A stretch of DNA of 64,000 nucleotides from Epiperipatus broadwayi (GCA_028023455.1 JAQFVV010000020.1:10403092-10467091), one strand, 5' to 3'; positions 46,393 through 56,058 are shown, numbered from the stretch's first letter. Numbers and translations are program-made. The notes: generated from the letters alone by a model not told the origin.

Positions 46393-48834
46393 TTAGAGTA
46401 CTTCTTCACTGGGTAGATCAACTAGGGCCCATGTGTTTTCTGCAATGTTAAGGTAGGCTGTGGAAAAGTCTGTTTTGCGAGTTTTATTCAGCATATGATA
46501 GAAGGCTGTCTCAATGTTTGGGTATTCAGACTTGCTTATGACCAGCTTACATCGAAGAGACCAGATTGTAAAGTTCACAAATGTTGCCAGTCTAAGATGT
46601 GCATAAGTTCCTTGTTCTATCACATTGGTCAGAGACAAAGAATTGTGGGTTTGGTTCTTGAATCGGTTCCGTATTGCTGATTGGAGCTTTTGTAGACTTG
46701 GGCAGTTCGTTAGTGTGTGGTTGGTGGTTTCATCTTCTCTCTGGCAGAGTGCGCATGTGCTTGCTAGATTTTTGAAGCCTCTCTTATAGTAGAGAAAGGC
46801 ATTTGTGGGAAGGGCTTCCAGATTTACTTTAATGAGGAAGTCAACATACTTTGGGGGAAGGTGCCAGTGTTTCGTTAGCTTGATGAGTCTTTGGTTGGTA
46901 ATATGGAGGTAGGCAGAGATAGTGGAACTCTTGCGGTGTGTAATATTGAAGATCTCCCAATATGTGAGTTTTCTTGTGAATAGGCTTGCATTAGCTGAAA
47001 GATGGTTCAGGATTAGAGTCACTGATTGTCGAAGCCAGTTGTTTTGTTTAGAGGGTGGTGGCCTATCTGTGGGCTCGACAGGTAGTGGGCATTCAATGGC
47101 ATCATTGTCCTTAAAGAGTTTGTGAAGCACATTGTGTGTTCTTTGTAGGTTGACTGTTTCAATGGAGTGGAGTGAGAGACCATTCTCTCTCCTGGGGTTA
47201 TGCATTGTCTTGATACTGATGGCTGCGACTTTTCCTCCCCAGCAAAGTTTGGTGCATGCCGAGTTTATTTTGTTTATGAATCCTTTGGTGGGGTTGAATC
47301 CAGTAAGGTAGTAGGTTATTTTGGGAAGCAGGATGGCATTTAGTAATGCGACCTTTCCAAAGAGGGACAAGTAAATTTTTGATATTGATGCTATTGTGGT
47401 TTGTGTTTTTCCCAGCAGTGAGTTTTGGATTTCCTGTCTCATGAGTGAGTAGGACTTTGCTACAGGGAATCCCAAGAACTTCTGTGGTTGGGCATTGAAC
47501 ATGGCTGGAATTTGTTTTCCTGTGAGTAATGACCATATTGCTGACTTCTCGTTGTTGAATGTGAGGCCATGCATTGTTGCGTAACTGTCAAGTATGTCTA
47601 CTAGGTTGTTAAGGTGGTCGATGGAGGGAAGAAAGACGACAACATCGTCCATGTAGGAAATGTGTTTTATATTTTCATTGATGTAATCTACTTGGATGCC
47701 TGGAAGTGTGTTTTCTATTTGGAGTAGGAGAGGGTTTATGTAAGCTGTGAATAACAGCGTGCTCAATGGGGATCCCTGTGGGATGGATAAACTTGGTTTG
47801 AATCCCGGAGCTATGCGTCCATCTAGCGTGAGGAAAATTTCCCGGTTGTTTAAAAGGTTCTCTATGATTTGTAGAAGAGGTTGAGGTACTTGGTATTGTT
47901 CAAGTGTTTTAATTAGCACATCAATGCGTACCGAGTCGAATGCCCCTGCGATGTCGAGTTGAATGGCAACTGGCTTGGACCTTCTTTTTGTGCGCACTTG
48001 GTCTATTACTAGACGGAAGCGGCTTATTGCATCTGATGTGGCTGCACCCTTCTTAGCAAACTGGTATTTTGAGATGTGCTTGAGGACATTGTCTTGCATT
48101 TTGTCTTTGATTATAGACTCAATTATCTTGATCATGAGTGGGATCATTGAGATAGGCCTTAGGTTTTGCAGTTCAGTTGCAGCATCACTCTTTTTAAGTA
48201 GTGGCACCATTGCGATCGGGTATAGAAATTCAAGTTGGCAAGTTCCACTGCTGAGTAGATCAATCATTTTCTTGATGATTGGGATGGTATAATTGCTCAG
48301 GTGGAGTAGAATGAACTTCGGGATGCCATGTAGTCCAGGATGTATTTTGTCTGGCATTGCATTTAATTTTTTTTGGATTGTAGCATGGGTAATGTCATGA
48401 GTGTTGTCTGGATTTATTTTGAAAGTTCTTCTGTCACTGGGTGTGATTTGGTTTTGAAACTTTTTTTTGAAATGTTCTTGGAGTTTACCTAGCATTGCAG
48501 GGCCAATGTATTGTTTACCATCTATGGTGATGTCACTTGGGCCTTTTCTATTCTTTCCTGATCCTAAGGCCCATCTGATGTATCCTCTGGTCCAGCAGTG
48601 TTGATGTACCAGGTAGCTCCGGGCTCTTTTTGTTGCTATGTGTTCTGCTAGAATCTTTTGGGTGGTCCTATATTTAGTCTTTAGTTGTAAGATTGTTTCT
48701 ATGTTTTGTCCTTCCAGTGTTAGGTGCTTGAGGGTATCTGCAATGTTGTCTAAGCTGTTTAAAAGTTTCAGGGGTCCTGGTCTTCGGAAAGAGTAAGTGG
48801 TTATTAGTTTCTGTAGTGTTTTTGTGAATACAGA
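46393..48834 (-). CDS. LINE ORF2, reverse transcriptase part
   Basis: Synthesises cDNA from the element's RNA at the nicked target site. The frame is open from about 48,960 to the stop at 46,393; the ATG at 48,495 is internal, not a real start. Counting residues from that ATG: LRPISMIPL at 112-120, motif A QLDIAGAFDS at 179-188 (catalytic D181), motif B SIPQGSPLSTLLF at 237-249, motif C YMDD at 281-284, thumb-region LGFPVAKSY, a CWGGK segment near 418-422, and a C-x2-C-x8-H-x4-C finger (C581, C584, H593, C598). All RT catalytic residues are present, so this half is intact. It is separated from the endonuclease frame by one -1 frameshift near 48,805-48,840, most simply loss of one A from the AAAAA at that point. 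Confidence 0.9.
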   Translation of the reverse strand, partial: SVFTKTLQKLITTYSFRRPGPLKLLNSLDNIADTLKHLTLEGQNIETILQLKTKYRTTQKILAEHIATKRARSYLVHQHCWTRGYIRWALGSGKNRKGPSDITIDGKQYIGPAMLGKLQEHFKKKFQNQITPSDRRTFKINPDNTHDITHATIQKKLNAMPDKIHPGLHGIPKFILLHLSNYTIPIIKKMIDLLSSGTCQLEFLYPIAMVPLLKKSDAATELQNLRPISMIPLMIKIIESIIKDKMQDNVLKHISKYQFAKKGAATSDAISRFRLVIDQVRTKRRSKPVAIQLDIAGAFDSVRIDVLIKTLEQYQVPQPLLQIIENLLNNREIFLTLDGRIAPGFKPSLSIPQGSPLSTLLFTAYINPLLLQIENTLPGIQVDYINENIKHISYMDDVVVFLPSIDHLNNLVDILDSYATMHGLTFNNEKSAIWSLLTGKQIPAMFNAQPQKFLGFPVAKSYSLMRQEIQNSLLGKTQTTIASISKIYLSLFGKVALLNAILLPKITYYLTGFNPTKGFINKINSACTKLCWGGKVAAISIKTMHNPRRENGLSLHSIETVNLQRTHNVLHKLFKDNDAIECPLPVEPTDRPPPSKQNNWLRQSVTLILNHLSANASLFTRKLTYWEIFNITHRKSSTISAYLHITNQRLIKLTKHWHLPPKYVDFLIKVNLEALPTNAFLYYKRGFKNLASTCALCQREDETTNHTLTNCPSLQKLQSAIRNRFKNQTHNSLSLTNVIEQGTYAHLRLATFVNFTIWSLRCKLVISKSEYPNIETAFYHMLNKTRKTDFSTAYLNIAENTWALVDLPSEEVL

Positions 48835-49634
48835 GGCATGGCCTCTGTGATTGGCCTGGAGAGTATGTTTGTTTGATGGAATTGTATGTAGGCTTCTGAG
48901 AACAGGCAGGCTGGTGTAGTTTCCCTGGTTATGAGTCTTATTGTTCTTTGGTGGTTGTTTGGGTCTGGGGAGCTTGAGGAAACCTGAAGTTTTATCTCTT
49001 GTAATAGGTGGTCTGAAAAAACCACTGGCCAGAGTCTGGCTTGAGTGGTAGGCAGTAAGTTTGGTGAAAAAAAGGTTAAGTCGATGAGGGACTTATATTT
49101 AGTTGTGTAGAATGAAAATGCTGTCTCAGGGAGCAGGTTTCGTGCACTCATTAGCTTTAGATTGATTAATGGGAGGTAGTTAGACTGGAAGGTTTCATAG
49201 GAGTGGTTGAAGTCTCCTATCAGGATGGAAGGAAATGGGTTGGTTCGAAGTGTCGCATTTATTGTGTGNNNNNNNNNNNNNNNNNNNNNNNNNGCCTTTG
49301 TCATGTATATGTTGCATAAGTTGATGGTACAATTGTTGTACTGAAGGATGGCTATGAGACAGTGGTTGTCTATGTATAGTATTTTGAAGAAGGTTATGGG
49401 AGATAATTTGTTAATTAGTATGGCCACTCCGGATCCTGGAGTTTGGGCTATGGAGTAGTGAAAGTAGCCCAGTGAGTTTAGTTTCATGATGTGTGGGCCA
49501 GACTGTGTGTGTAGTTTTGTTTCGGAGAGACAGAGGATATCTGGTTGATGTTTAATGAACCATCTGTGAAGTGCTTCAACTCTTTCTTTGGAGTTTAAGC
49601 CTCTGATATTTACTGCTGTGATTGTAATAGTCAT
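48804..49634 (-). CDS. LINE ORF2, APE-type endonuclease part
   Basis: Nicks target DNA to prime reverse transcription. The start at 49,634 gives MTITITAVNIRGLNSKERVE (the N-terminal N-RG motif), then PDILCLSETKL (catalytic E), GSGVAILINK, GDFNHSYETF (GDFN motif), SLIDLTFFSPN and VVFSDHLLQ (SDH motif). These are the expected active-site landmarks in order. The frame crosses 25 Ns (49,269-49,293), so about nine residues are unknown. It ends at 48,804 because of the frameshift described for the RT part; its last ~10 residues before that stop are out of the true frame. Confidence 0.88.
   Translation of the reverse strand: MTITITAVNIRGLNSKERVEALHRWFIKHQPDILCLSETKLHTQSGPHIMKLNSLGYFHYSIAQTPGSGVAILINKLSPITFFKILYIDNHCLIAILQYNNCTINLCNIYMTKXXXXXXXXXHTINATLRTNPFPSILIGDFNHSYETFQSNYLPLINLKLMSARNLLPETAFSFYTTKYKSLIDLTFFSPNLLPTTQARLWPVVFSDHLLQEIKLQVSSSSPDPNNHQRTIRLITRETTPACLFSEAYIQFHQTNILSRPITEAMPLYSQKHYRN
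49269..49293. other. Assembly gap, 25 N
   Basis: 25 undetermined bases inside the endonuclease coding region. The frame is maintained across it, which may be coincidence since a fixed-size gap need not reflect true length. Confidence 0.99.
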
Positions 49635-49663
49635 GGTGTGGTGAGTTTTTTTTTTTTTTTTAT

Positions 49664-50405
49664 TTAGGTGAAGGTATCTTCTGGGGCGGTGTCTTCTGGT
49701 AGGGGTTTTTCTGAGGGGCTGTTCTCTGACTCAGGAAATGAGATAAGGAATATTTCATTTTCTGTGGTTGTCGGCATGGGGTCTTCCGTTGATCTGAAAA
49801 TTGGTAGAGTATCTTCTTCTGTGGTTGACAGCATAGGGTTTTCAGGCGGTCTGACTTTTGGTAGAGTCTCATTTTCGGTGGTTGTCAGCATAGAGTTTAC
49901 AAATGGTCTGAATTTTGGTAGAGTCTCATCTTCCCTTGATTGAATTTCTCGCCGTTTTTTATCTGATGGTTTACGTGATTCCTGTGATCTGGTAGTTTTT
50001 GTTCTGAGGTCCACTTTGGCTGGGTCTGAGGTACTGGAGTCATCAGTTGATTTTTCTTGTGTGCTGGAATTATTTTGTCTTGACGCTCTTCCGATCTCGT
50101 GGTTTGGAAGGTTTTTTAGATGTTTTGGTGGGTCCCTCATCTTCTGATTCGATCATGGTCTCTGATGATGACCGCGATCTAGTGAGCTTTGAGTCCTCTG
50201 CCATTCTGTGGTGGGTTAGGGATTTTCCAGTATCTGGGATGCTTGTGTGGCTATGGTTTGTTCCCATTGGAGTGGGTATGGACTGATGTGTGTTTTTTGT
50301 TTCTGTTTGTGGTTTTGGGTAGGTTTTAATTGGATGTGTAGAATCAGTGGGGTCTTCGATGGTGCTGTTGTGATTTTTTGTATATGCCTGACAGGCATAT
50401 ATCAC
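49664..50405 (-). CDS. LINE ORF1 C-terminal region, two overlapping frames
   Basis: Two frames cover the end of ORF1: 50,405-50,070 and 50,140-49,664, overlapping by about 70 bp, so one indel separates them. The first is rich in Thr, Pro, Lys and His, with a Ser/Arg patch (TRSRSSSE). The second is basic and acidic (KKRREIQSREDE), followed by three 19-residue repeats of ETLPK-RP-ENPMLTTTE type and an acidic end. It lies directly upstream of the endonuclease start (30 bp), as for the tail of a nucleic-acid-binding ORF1 protein. The whole region is probably disordered. Confidence 0.7.
49764..49934 (-). repeat. 57-bp in-frame tandem repeat in LINE ORF1
   Basis: Three copies of a 57-bp unit start (plus-strand coordinates) at 49,764, 49,821 and 49,878, each beginning GTGGTTG and ending in GGTAGAGT-TC. 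The period is a multiple of three, giving 19-residue protein repeats. Confidence 0.9.
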
Positions 50406-50889
50406 TTGTATTGAGGGGACACTCCTTCATTATGTGTCCTCTGTTCCGACAATTGAAGCACAATGGGGGTATATCCCGGAAGCTGATAAGGATTGTAGCC
50501 TTGTTGTTGCTGACTGTTGCTGGTAGTGTAAGTGGCTGGATTCCTGTCTTGAGGACTAGACGGAAGACTGCAGTGTTGGTAAATACCATTGTTTCCGCTC
50601 TTGATTCTTGGATGTATTTAAAGCCTTCAACTGTACCATAATTGGCAAGTGCCTGTTGCAAGTGGGACTCTTCAAAGTTGACAGTACAGTTACTCACTCT
50701 GCCCTGAAGAATCTGTGGTTTGTTCATGTTAATGTGGACCAGGTATTTGTTGTCTAACTGTTTGAATTTAGTTTCAAAGAGTTGCTTTCCTGCTAGGTCT
50801 TTGAATTGAATTGCAATATACCTTTTATTTGTGTCGGAAGAGTATCTTATAAACTGGTGACCAGAACTTGTGATCAGTGAGTAGATCAT
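50344..50889 (-). CDS. LINE ORF1 middle part with CCHC zinc knuckle
   Basis: A gag-like nucleic-acid-binding segment. Residues 20-60 (NKRYIAIQFKDLAGKQLFET) and 68-115 resemble the folded domain that precedes knuckles in Tx1- and I-type ORF1 proteins. A retroviral-type knuckle C144-x2-C147-x4-H152-x4-C157 (CFNCRNRGHIMKEC) follows. The frame overlaps the upstream ORF1 part (50,825-50,889) and the downstream part (50,344-50,405), which indicates one indel at each junction. The lower junction lies by an A-run of six. Confidence 0.85.
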   Translation of the reverse strand: MIYSLITSSGHQFIRYSSDTNKRYIAIQFKDLAGKQLFETKFKQLDNKYLVHINMNKPQILQGRVSNCTVNFEESHLQQALANYGTVEGFKYIQESRAETMVFTNTAVFRLVLKTGIQPLTLPATVSNNKATILISFRDIPPLCFNCRNRGHIMKECPLNTSDICLSGIYKKSQQHHRRPH

Positions 50890-52639
50890 AGAGTGAGAGT
50901 ATTGGGAATTTGTATAAAGAGCAGTTGATATCTGTTGTTGTTAGGATACTTGTACATTCATTGGTGTACTCTGTGAAGGAGCGAAAGAGAAGATTTGGTA
51001 TGGTTCTATTAAAGCGTTCTGTTACTGAAGAATGGTAGTCTATGTTAACTGGTTGTTGCAGGTCAGCATGTTCATTTTGTTCTTGTTCCCCGTCTCTTAA
51101 TTGGATGAATTTATTGTATGGGTCTTCTGTAGTTTGTGTGTGGATTGCTTGAGTTTTGGCTTGGGTTGATTGCCTAGTGGTTATCCTAAGGCTATTAGCA
51201 TATGAGAATTGTGGATGGAGATGTGTGGATATGGCATGGTAATGTCCTGAGTTGTTAGCATTGTTTTGCTGTGCTGGTTCTGGGGGGTTGTTGGTGTCTT
51301 GGGTTGTGAATGTGGAACTGCTTTGAAGTTTTGGAAAAGGATCATTGTTGTTGTCCAATGTTGTATCATTTTCTTCACTGTTTTCGTTTTGTGTTGTTTG
51401 TTTTGGTTTCTGGGAGTTTGGTTTATTTGTGGTGTTGCTGCTTGTTAATTTTTCTGGGAAGTTGGTGTTAGTAGGTGATGTCTTTTGGATTGGAGTGTTT
51501 GTTTTAATTTGATTGAAGTTTGATTTTCCATTGCTATTAGTATTGGTTGGGTTGTTTTTCTTATCTTTATTTAGTGTTAGTGCAGTTTTCAGCTTTGTTT
51601 TTAAATCTCTACTTGTTTGTTTTTGAGGTTGAAAAGGGGAGTTCAAGCTGGCTTTATATGTAGTTAGATTAACTGTAGAATTGGTATAAATTGGTGTATT
51701 CGACTGTGCCGGATGATTTAGTTGTGTCCCCCCTAGGTTGGAATGCGTAAATAAATCGCTAGAGTTACGGTTTGAGTCGTTTTTTGCATTATGAGGGCGA
51801 TTTAGTGTGGCTTCCGGTTTAGTTTTAGATTTATTGCTTTTTTGTTTTTCGTGCTGGGAGTCTGATTTTTGTCGGGTATTATAGCAGGTGGAATTCTCTG
51901 TCAAATCAGTATAACCTTCTGTTTCCGACTCTACGGAATCACTCAACTGTGTCTCTGAGAACTTAGAGTATGAATTTACGTCTTTTTCCGTGTTGTGAGT
52001 GCGTACGTGTCTAGCTTCCGGTTTGGTTTTTTGACTATAACTTTTTCGTTTTTCAAGTTGGAAGTCTAGTTTTGGGTCAAGATTATAGCTGTTGAAATTT
52101 TCTATGGTATTTATATGGCTTTTTTCCTTCGACTGTGCGGGGTCATGACGTAATGCTTCATCTAATTTTGGATATGTGAGTTCATCGCCAACGGCAGAAT
52201 TGCGGTTGATGTTTACGTTATAAGTATTATATTTTCGAGATTCCTGTTCAGTTTTGGGGGCATAACTTTTTTGTTTTTGACTCTGGGGATCTAATTTTTT
52301 TTTTGGATTAGAGGTGGAAAAATTCTCTGTAAAATCATTGTCATCGGAAGTTTGGGGCCGATCTGAAAGATTGTTTTCAGGCTCCTCAAAATCTGTTTCT
52401 AGTTCACATTTTCTATTTGTTTTCTCCGTAGATTTTTTCCTTGAAGGGTTTTTTCTTTTTTCGGTCAAAGGAAGAGTTATTTCTTTTGGTTTGTCCTGAA
52501 ATTTGAATTTAGGGATTTTTGAGTTGTTTTCACTTTTTAAGAGTAGTCCCTCTTCCCTTTGAGAGGCTATGACTGAATTTGCTGAGGTAACAGTTTTTTT
52601 TTTTGGGAGCCATGTTTGTCTTGATGGTGGTTGTTTAAC
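50825..52639 (-). CDS. LINE ORF1 N-terminal region, low complexity
   Basis: The frame is open from a stop at 52,640-52,642 down to 50,825. It encodes about 600 residues dominated by Asn, Thr, Ser, Lys and Gln with no fold that I recognise. Spaced similar segments (KLD-Q-EKRKSYSQKTKPEARH, SDSQHEKQKSNKSKTKPEAT) show an internal degenerate repeat of about 70 residues. There is no ATG near the start in this frame. An ATG at 52,613 (ATGGCTCCC followed by 11 A) is out of frame by exactly one base and would be in frame with 10 A. The lower end runs into the knuckle-containing frame. Confidence 0.75.
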   Translation of the reverse strand, partial: VKQPPSRQTWLPKKKTVTSANSVIASQREEGLLLKSENNSKIPKFKFQDKPKEITLPLTEKRKNPSRKKSTEKTNRKCELETDFEEPENNLSDRPQTSDDNDFTENFSTSNPKKKLDPQSQKQKSYAPKTEQESRKYNTYNVNINRNSAVGDELTYPKLDEALRHDPAQSKEKSHINTIENFNSYNLDPKLDFQLEKRKSYSQKTKPEARHVRTHNTEKDVNSYSKFSETQLSDSVESETEGYTDLTENSTCYNTRQKSDSQHEKQKSNKSKTKPEATLNRPHNAKNDSNRNSSDLFTHSNLGGTQLNHPAQSNTPIYTNSTVNLTTYKASLNSPFQPQKQTSRDLKTKLKTALTLNKDKKNNPTNTNSNGKSNFNQIKTNTPIQKTSPTNTNFPEKLTSSNTTNKPNSQKPKQTTQNENSEENDTTLDNNNDPFPKLQSSSTFTTQDTNNPPEPAQQNNANNSGHYHAISTHLHPQFSYANSLRITTRQSTQAKTQAIHTQTTEDPYNKFIQLRDGEQEQNEHADLQQPVNIDYHSSVTERFNRTIPNLLFRSFTEYTNECTSILTTTDINCSLYKFPILSLYDLLTDHKFWSPVYKILFRHK

Positions 52640-52644
52640 TTAGT

Positions 52645-53420
52645 GATAATTAACAATTATATATGGATTTAAATGTTTTGTTTTTTTTATAAATAATAAA
52701 GAGAAGATACTTACAATGTTTCCTGTGTGGTTATTTATCCTCAATAAGTGGTATTGAAGCATCTAAGTCACAGTCAAAGTAGCTACCGTGCAAGGGTGAA
52801 CTTGCCTAAAAGCTGCCACTAGAGGGCGACTACCTCTCTTTTTATTATTAAATAAATGACATTTTTCACTAAGTCAGAATTAGACGCGATTTAGAAATTT
52901 AACTTTGACTGTTTCTTATTTATTTACTATAAAAATCGTTACCCATTTCCCACTTTAGATTCGGGATAAAACAAACAAATATATAAATAAATTAGTTTCA
53001 TAGTGTAATATCATTTATACCCATATTTAACTAAATTGGCACAAGGAAATTAATCAATCAAATATATATTATACTTAAAAGAACATACTGGCATATCTCA
53101 AAATAAAACATAGAAAAGCTGCAATTTTAAACTCTCTAATAATCTTTTTGTTCTACTTAGAATTATACATTACACTTTTTTTCTGTTGTTTGAACCATTA
53201 ATAAGTAATGGTTAAAATTTAAATTGACTTGTTAAAACAATAATAAAAATAAACTAAACACTCATATATGTATAACTGTCCTTTAGAAACACATTTTCTT
53301 AAGATACTCTTTTGCGAATTTTATGAATCTAATGAAATTAAATGTTCGCATTTTTTTCTTTTATAGAAGGTATTTTTAAGATATAAATCATTTTTTCTTT
53401 TTTTAAAGATAGAAAGTTTA
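52645..53420. other. LINE 5' flank, no gene
   Basis: Possibly the LINE 5' UTR on the minus strand. A GC-richer segment at 52,760-52,835 includes AGTAGCTACCGTGCAAGGG and a CTAGAGGGCGAC block. No ORF, and no target-site duplication was identified. Confidence 0.4.
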
Positions 53421-53427
53421 TATTTGC

Positions 53428-53681
53428 GATCGATTACGGTGTCACTTTGCTTGATGCAGATTTTTTTTACCGATTCATTCATTGACAGGATCGACCTTGG
53501 GCTTCACTGGACTCAGAATAGACTGGCTTCAGGTTGCTTCTCTATTTTTCTTCGATGGATCATTGTGTCACTTTGATTGAGGCAGATATTTTTTACAGGT
53601 TCATTCATTATTAGGATCGATCTTTGGCTTTATTGGACTCAGGATAGACTGACTTCGCTGTTGATTCTCCATTTTCTTTCA
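53428..53681 (+). repeat. 126-bp tandem dimer
   Basis: Copy 1 starts at 53,428 (GATCGATTACGGTGTCACTT) and copy 2 at 53,554 (GATGGATCATTGTGTCACTT). Shared blocks are TTCATTCATT, AGGATCGA, TTGGACTCAG-like and ATAGACTG. The copies differ at about one base in six. Confidence 0.85.
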
Positions 53682-53896
53682 TAGCAGCAGCATGGGATTT
53701 GTCTCTCCTCCTCTTCTCTAGATGCATTTTTCTGGAGACTTTCCAGAGAAAGGAAAAGTAATTTGTACTACTCAAAAGCCATATCGTGGGTCTTTTCTCC
53801 GCTTAAAATGTAGTCAATTGCACTAGTAGTTGAGACTCACATTTCTTAAAAAAAAAACACCAACTTTCTTACTACCAACAACCTTTTTCCTCTCTA

Positions 53897-54030
53897 ACTG
53901 CTTGACTTTTAATAATTTGAATCAATTACTCTCACTGCTTGACTTTGAATAATTTTAATCAATTACTCTCACTGCTTAACTTTGAATAATTTTAATCAAT
54001 TACTCTCACTGCTTGACTTTGAATAATTTG
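53897..54030 (+). repeat. 37-bp tandem repeat, 3.6 copies
   Basis: Units start at 53,897, 53,934, 53,971 and 54,008. The unit runs ACTGCTTGACTTTGAATAAT then TTTAATCAATTACTCTC, with very few substitutions between copies. Confidence 0.95.
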
Positions 54031-54211
54031 ACTTCCTGGTTCTTTTTCTTTGCTCTATTTATAATAACTTTTTTTAAGCAAGGCTTTGTTTTCTATATAT
54101 ATATTTTTAACACCTATAATATATTTTCCTTGGTTAGAAACGAAAACAGACCGCATGATTGATTTTTTCTTTTTTTAATTACATCAGTTTAAAGATTTTT
54201 AGGATTTATAT

Positions 54212-54329
54212 CAGTTTAAAGATAAGAAAACAATTCAACACTCCCATGCAACTAGCTGAGTTGATCTTTCAGTTTAAAGATAAGAAAAACAATTCAATAC
54301 TTCCTTGCAACTAGCTGCGTTGATCTTTT
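54212..54329 (+). repeat. 58-bp tandem dimer
   Basis: Copies start at 54,212 and 54,270. Each begins CAGTTTAAAGATAAGAAAA and ends GCAACTAGCTG-GTTGATCTT. A weaker third echo (GATGAGAAAAATGAATTCAC ... ATGCAACTA) lies at about 54,405-54,440. Confidence 0.9.
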
Positions 54330-54444
54330 ACCAAAAATAGGTGACACAATCAAGATAAGATTACACAAAGTTATAAAATCTTACTTGCCTTTTAATCGCC
54401 TCAAGGATGAGAAAAATGAATTCACACTTACATGCAACTATATT

Positions 54445-55250
54445 TTTCGGAATATTTATGAAAAAATAAGCAGAGTCATCAAAATGTTATTCGCAAAGAA
54501 CAAACTGCCTTTAGGATAAAGATATACGACAATGGAAATATATTTTTCTTTCCAAAAATATATACATAAAAAAATGCACTTCAATAGAACAATTTACACA
54601 TACATAAATCCACTCATTCATAAAGTCATGCACCTGCATATATCCCCTTTAGCAAACAAGCAAACTGAAAAATTAGATACTTGAGTTTTAAAATATATAT
54701 ATGTATACTAATTTTACCAACTAACATGAAGCTCTATGTGTTCATACACACTGAACGCTTCAATATATGGGCTATGAACCACAGAAAAACTGTCCTTTAC
54801 TTCCATGTGAGTTCAAACTCAACTGATGTAAAACTAGCAGCAGCTGGCTTGCATTCTATAGCTGCATTTTCTTTATAATTTAACAATATCCTTCTTGTTT
54901 TAAAAAAAACATTTTTTTATAAATTTAATAATAGAATTTGAAAATAGGATAACCAAGAAAGTTTTTCTTTTATTTTGATTTTTTTTTAAAAAGTTAATAA
55001 CTCTCAATTCACATAATTTCTTAATGCTTCAAACCAAAACAGATTGTAGAATTTAAAATTAAAACATATAAAAAAACTGTTTTCTAAAAATAATTTCCAT
55101 TTATCAAAAATAGTTTTAATAAGAAAAAGATTTTTCTTTAATTCAGTTAAAAATGGATAGAATTTTATAAATTACTATCTATTGCAAAATGAAAACAAGC
55201 TGATTTTAGATTTTTTTATCAAAATCAGAATTAAATAAAACATTAAATAG
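54445..55250. other. Non-coding AT-rich DNA
   Basis: No supported gene. The open frame at 54,681-54,878 has no recognisable motif. Confidence 0.45.
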
Positions 55251-55253
55251 ATC

Positions 55254-56058
55254 CAGGGGTCCCCAACCTTTTTGCACTTAAGAGCACATTCTATAATACT
55301 GGCCAGGTGGCGGGCACCATTTATTTTTTCAATGTAAACTTATAGTTGGATATTGTTAATAATACACATAATGTACAAAAATATTTATTTCAAAAATAAT
55401 ATTTTAACATTAACTCTTTTATGCTGTAAAAGTATAGTATGCCCTACAATTTTATTACAATATAATACAATAATTTATAAAAAATTTTAAAAATTAAATT
55501 TATTTGTATCAGATTTCATATGATGGGATTAAAATCCATTATGTTGCCTTTATAAAATACTTTAATACAAAAATATAAACAAATATTATAGACAACTACA
55601 TTTGAATTAATAAATAATAAATTTATTTATTGTATCCTTGTTTTGTCATAATTTTATGAAGCCTTTATTATTAAGGTTAAAGTATGCTAAGTTTCTAGAT
55701 TTTGCTACAAGAATCCGTGAAGTTGAATTGTAAGTCATCAATTAAACATTGAAAATTTTAATAATTTTTAAAATTTAATTTGAACAATAGGTGCATACTA
55801 AGTTAATATAAATTGCATGACTTTCTGATTTATTCTAACATCTTGAGAAGGTTCATTTTGAATGAAAATCGATTTGATGTAAATAAATTTATTATTTATT
55901 AATTCAAATGTAGTTGTCTATAATATTTGTTTATATTTTTGCATTAAATTATTTGTATCAGATAAATAATTTTTTATCATGTTCAATATAGCGGTGGGCA
56001 CACGTAAAATGGTCTGCGGGTGCCATGGTGCCCATGGGCATAGGTTTGGGGACCCCTG
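55254..56058. mobile_element. hAT element, 805 bp, non-autonomous
   Basis: The left end is CAGGGGTCCCCAACC and the right end is its inverse GGTTTGGGGACCCCTG with one mismatch. The flanks AATAGATC (left) and GATAGATC (right, one base beyond the end) form an imperfect 8-bp duplication. The subterminal GGCGGGCACC and GTGGGCACACG blocks are typical of Charlie-type elements. The interior contains its own inverted repeat (about 55,565-55,628 against 55,880-55,945; AGACAACTACATTTGAATTA and inverse), so the middle can fold into a long hairpin. No transposase. Confidence 0.88.

Larger units (their letters stand above)
46250..52640 (-). mobile_element. Nearly full-length non-LTR retrotransposon (L1/Tx1-like)
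   Basis: Read on the minus strand: an ORF1 region with a CCHC knuckle (52.6-49.66 kb), then APE-type endonuclease (49.63-48.8 kb), reverse transcriptase and a C-terminal CCHC-like finger (48.8-46.39 kb). A short 3' UTR follows with AATAAA on the minus strand at about 46,269-46,274. The domain order, the SGVAILINK-type endonuclease start and the finger after RT suggest the L1/Tx1 group, but the clade is uncertain. GC content and codon use differ clearly from the AT-rich surroundings, as expected for a comparatively recent insertion. Frames are broken by a few small indels and a 25-N gap. No target-site duplication could be recognised at either end. Confidence 0.9.

Noticed and set aside
50047-50641. 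Plus-strand open frames over the LINE
   Set aside because: They are antisense to the ORF1 coding frames, which carry the zinc knuckle.
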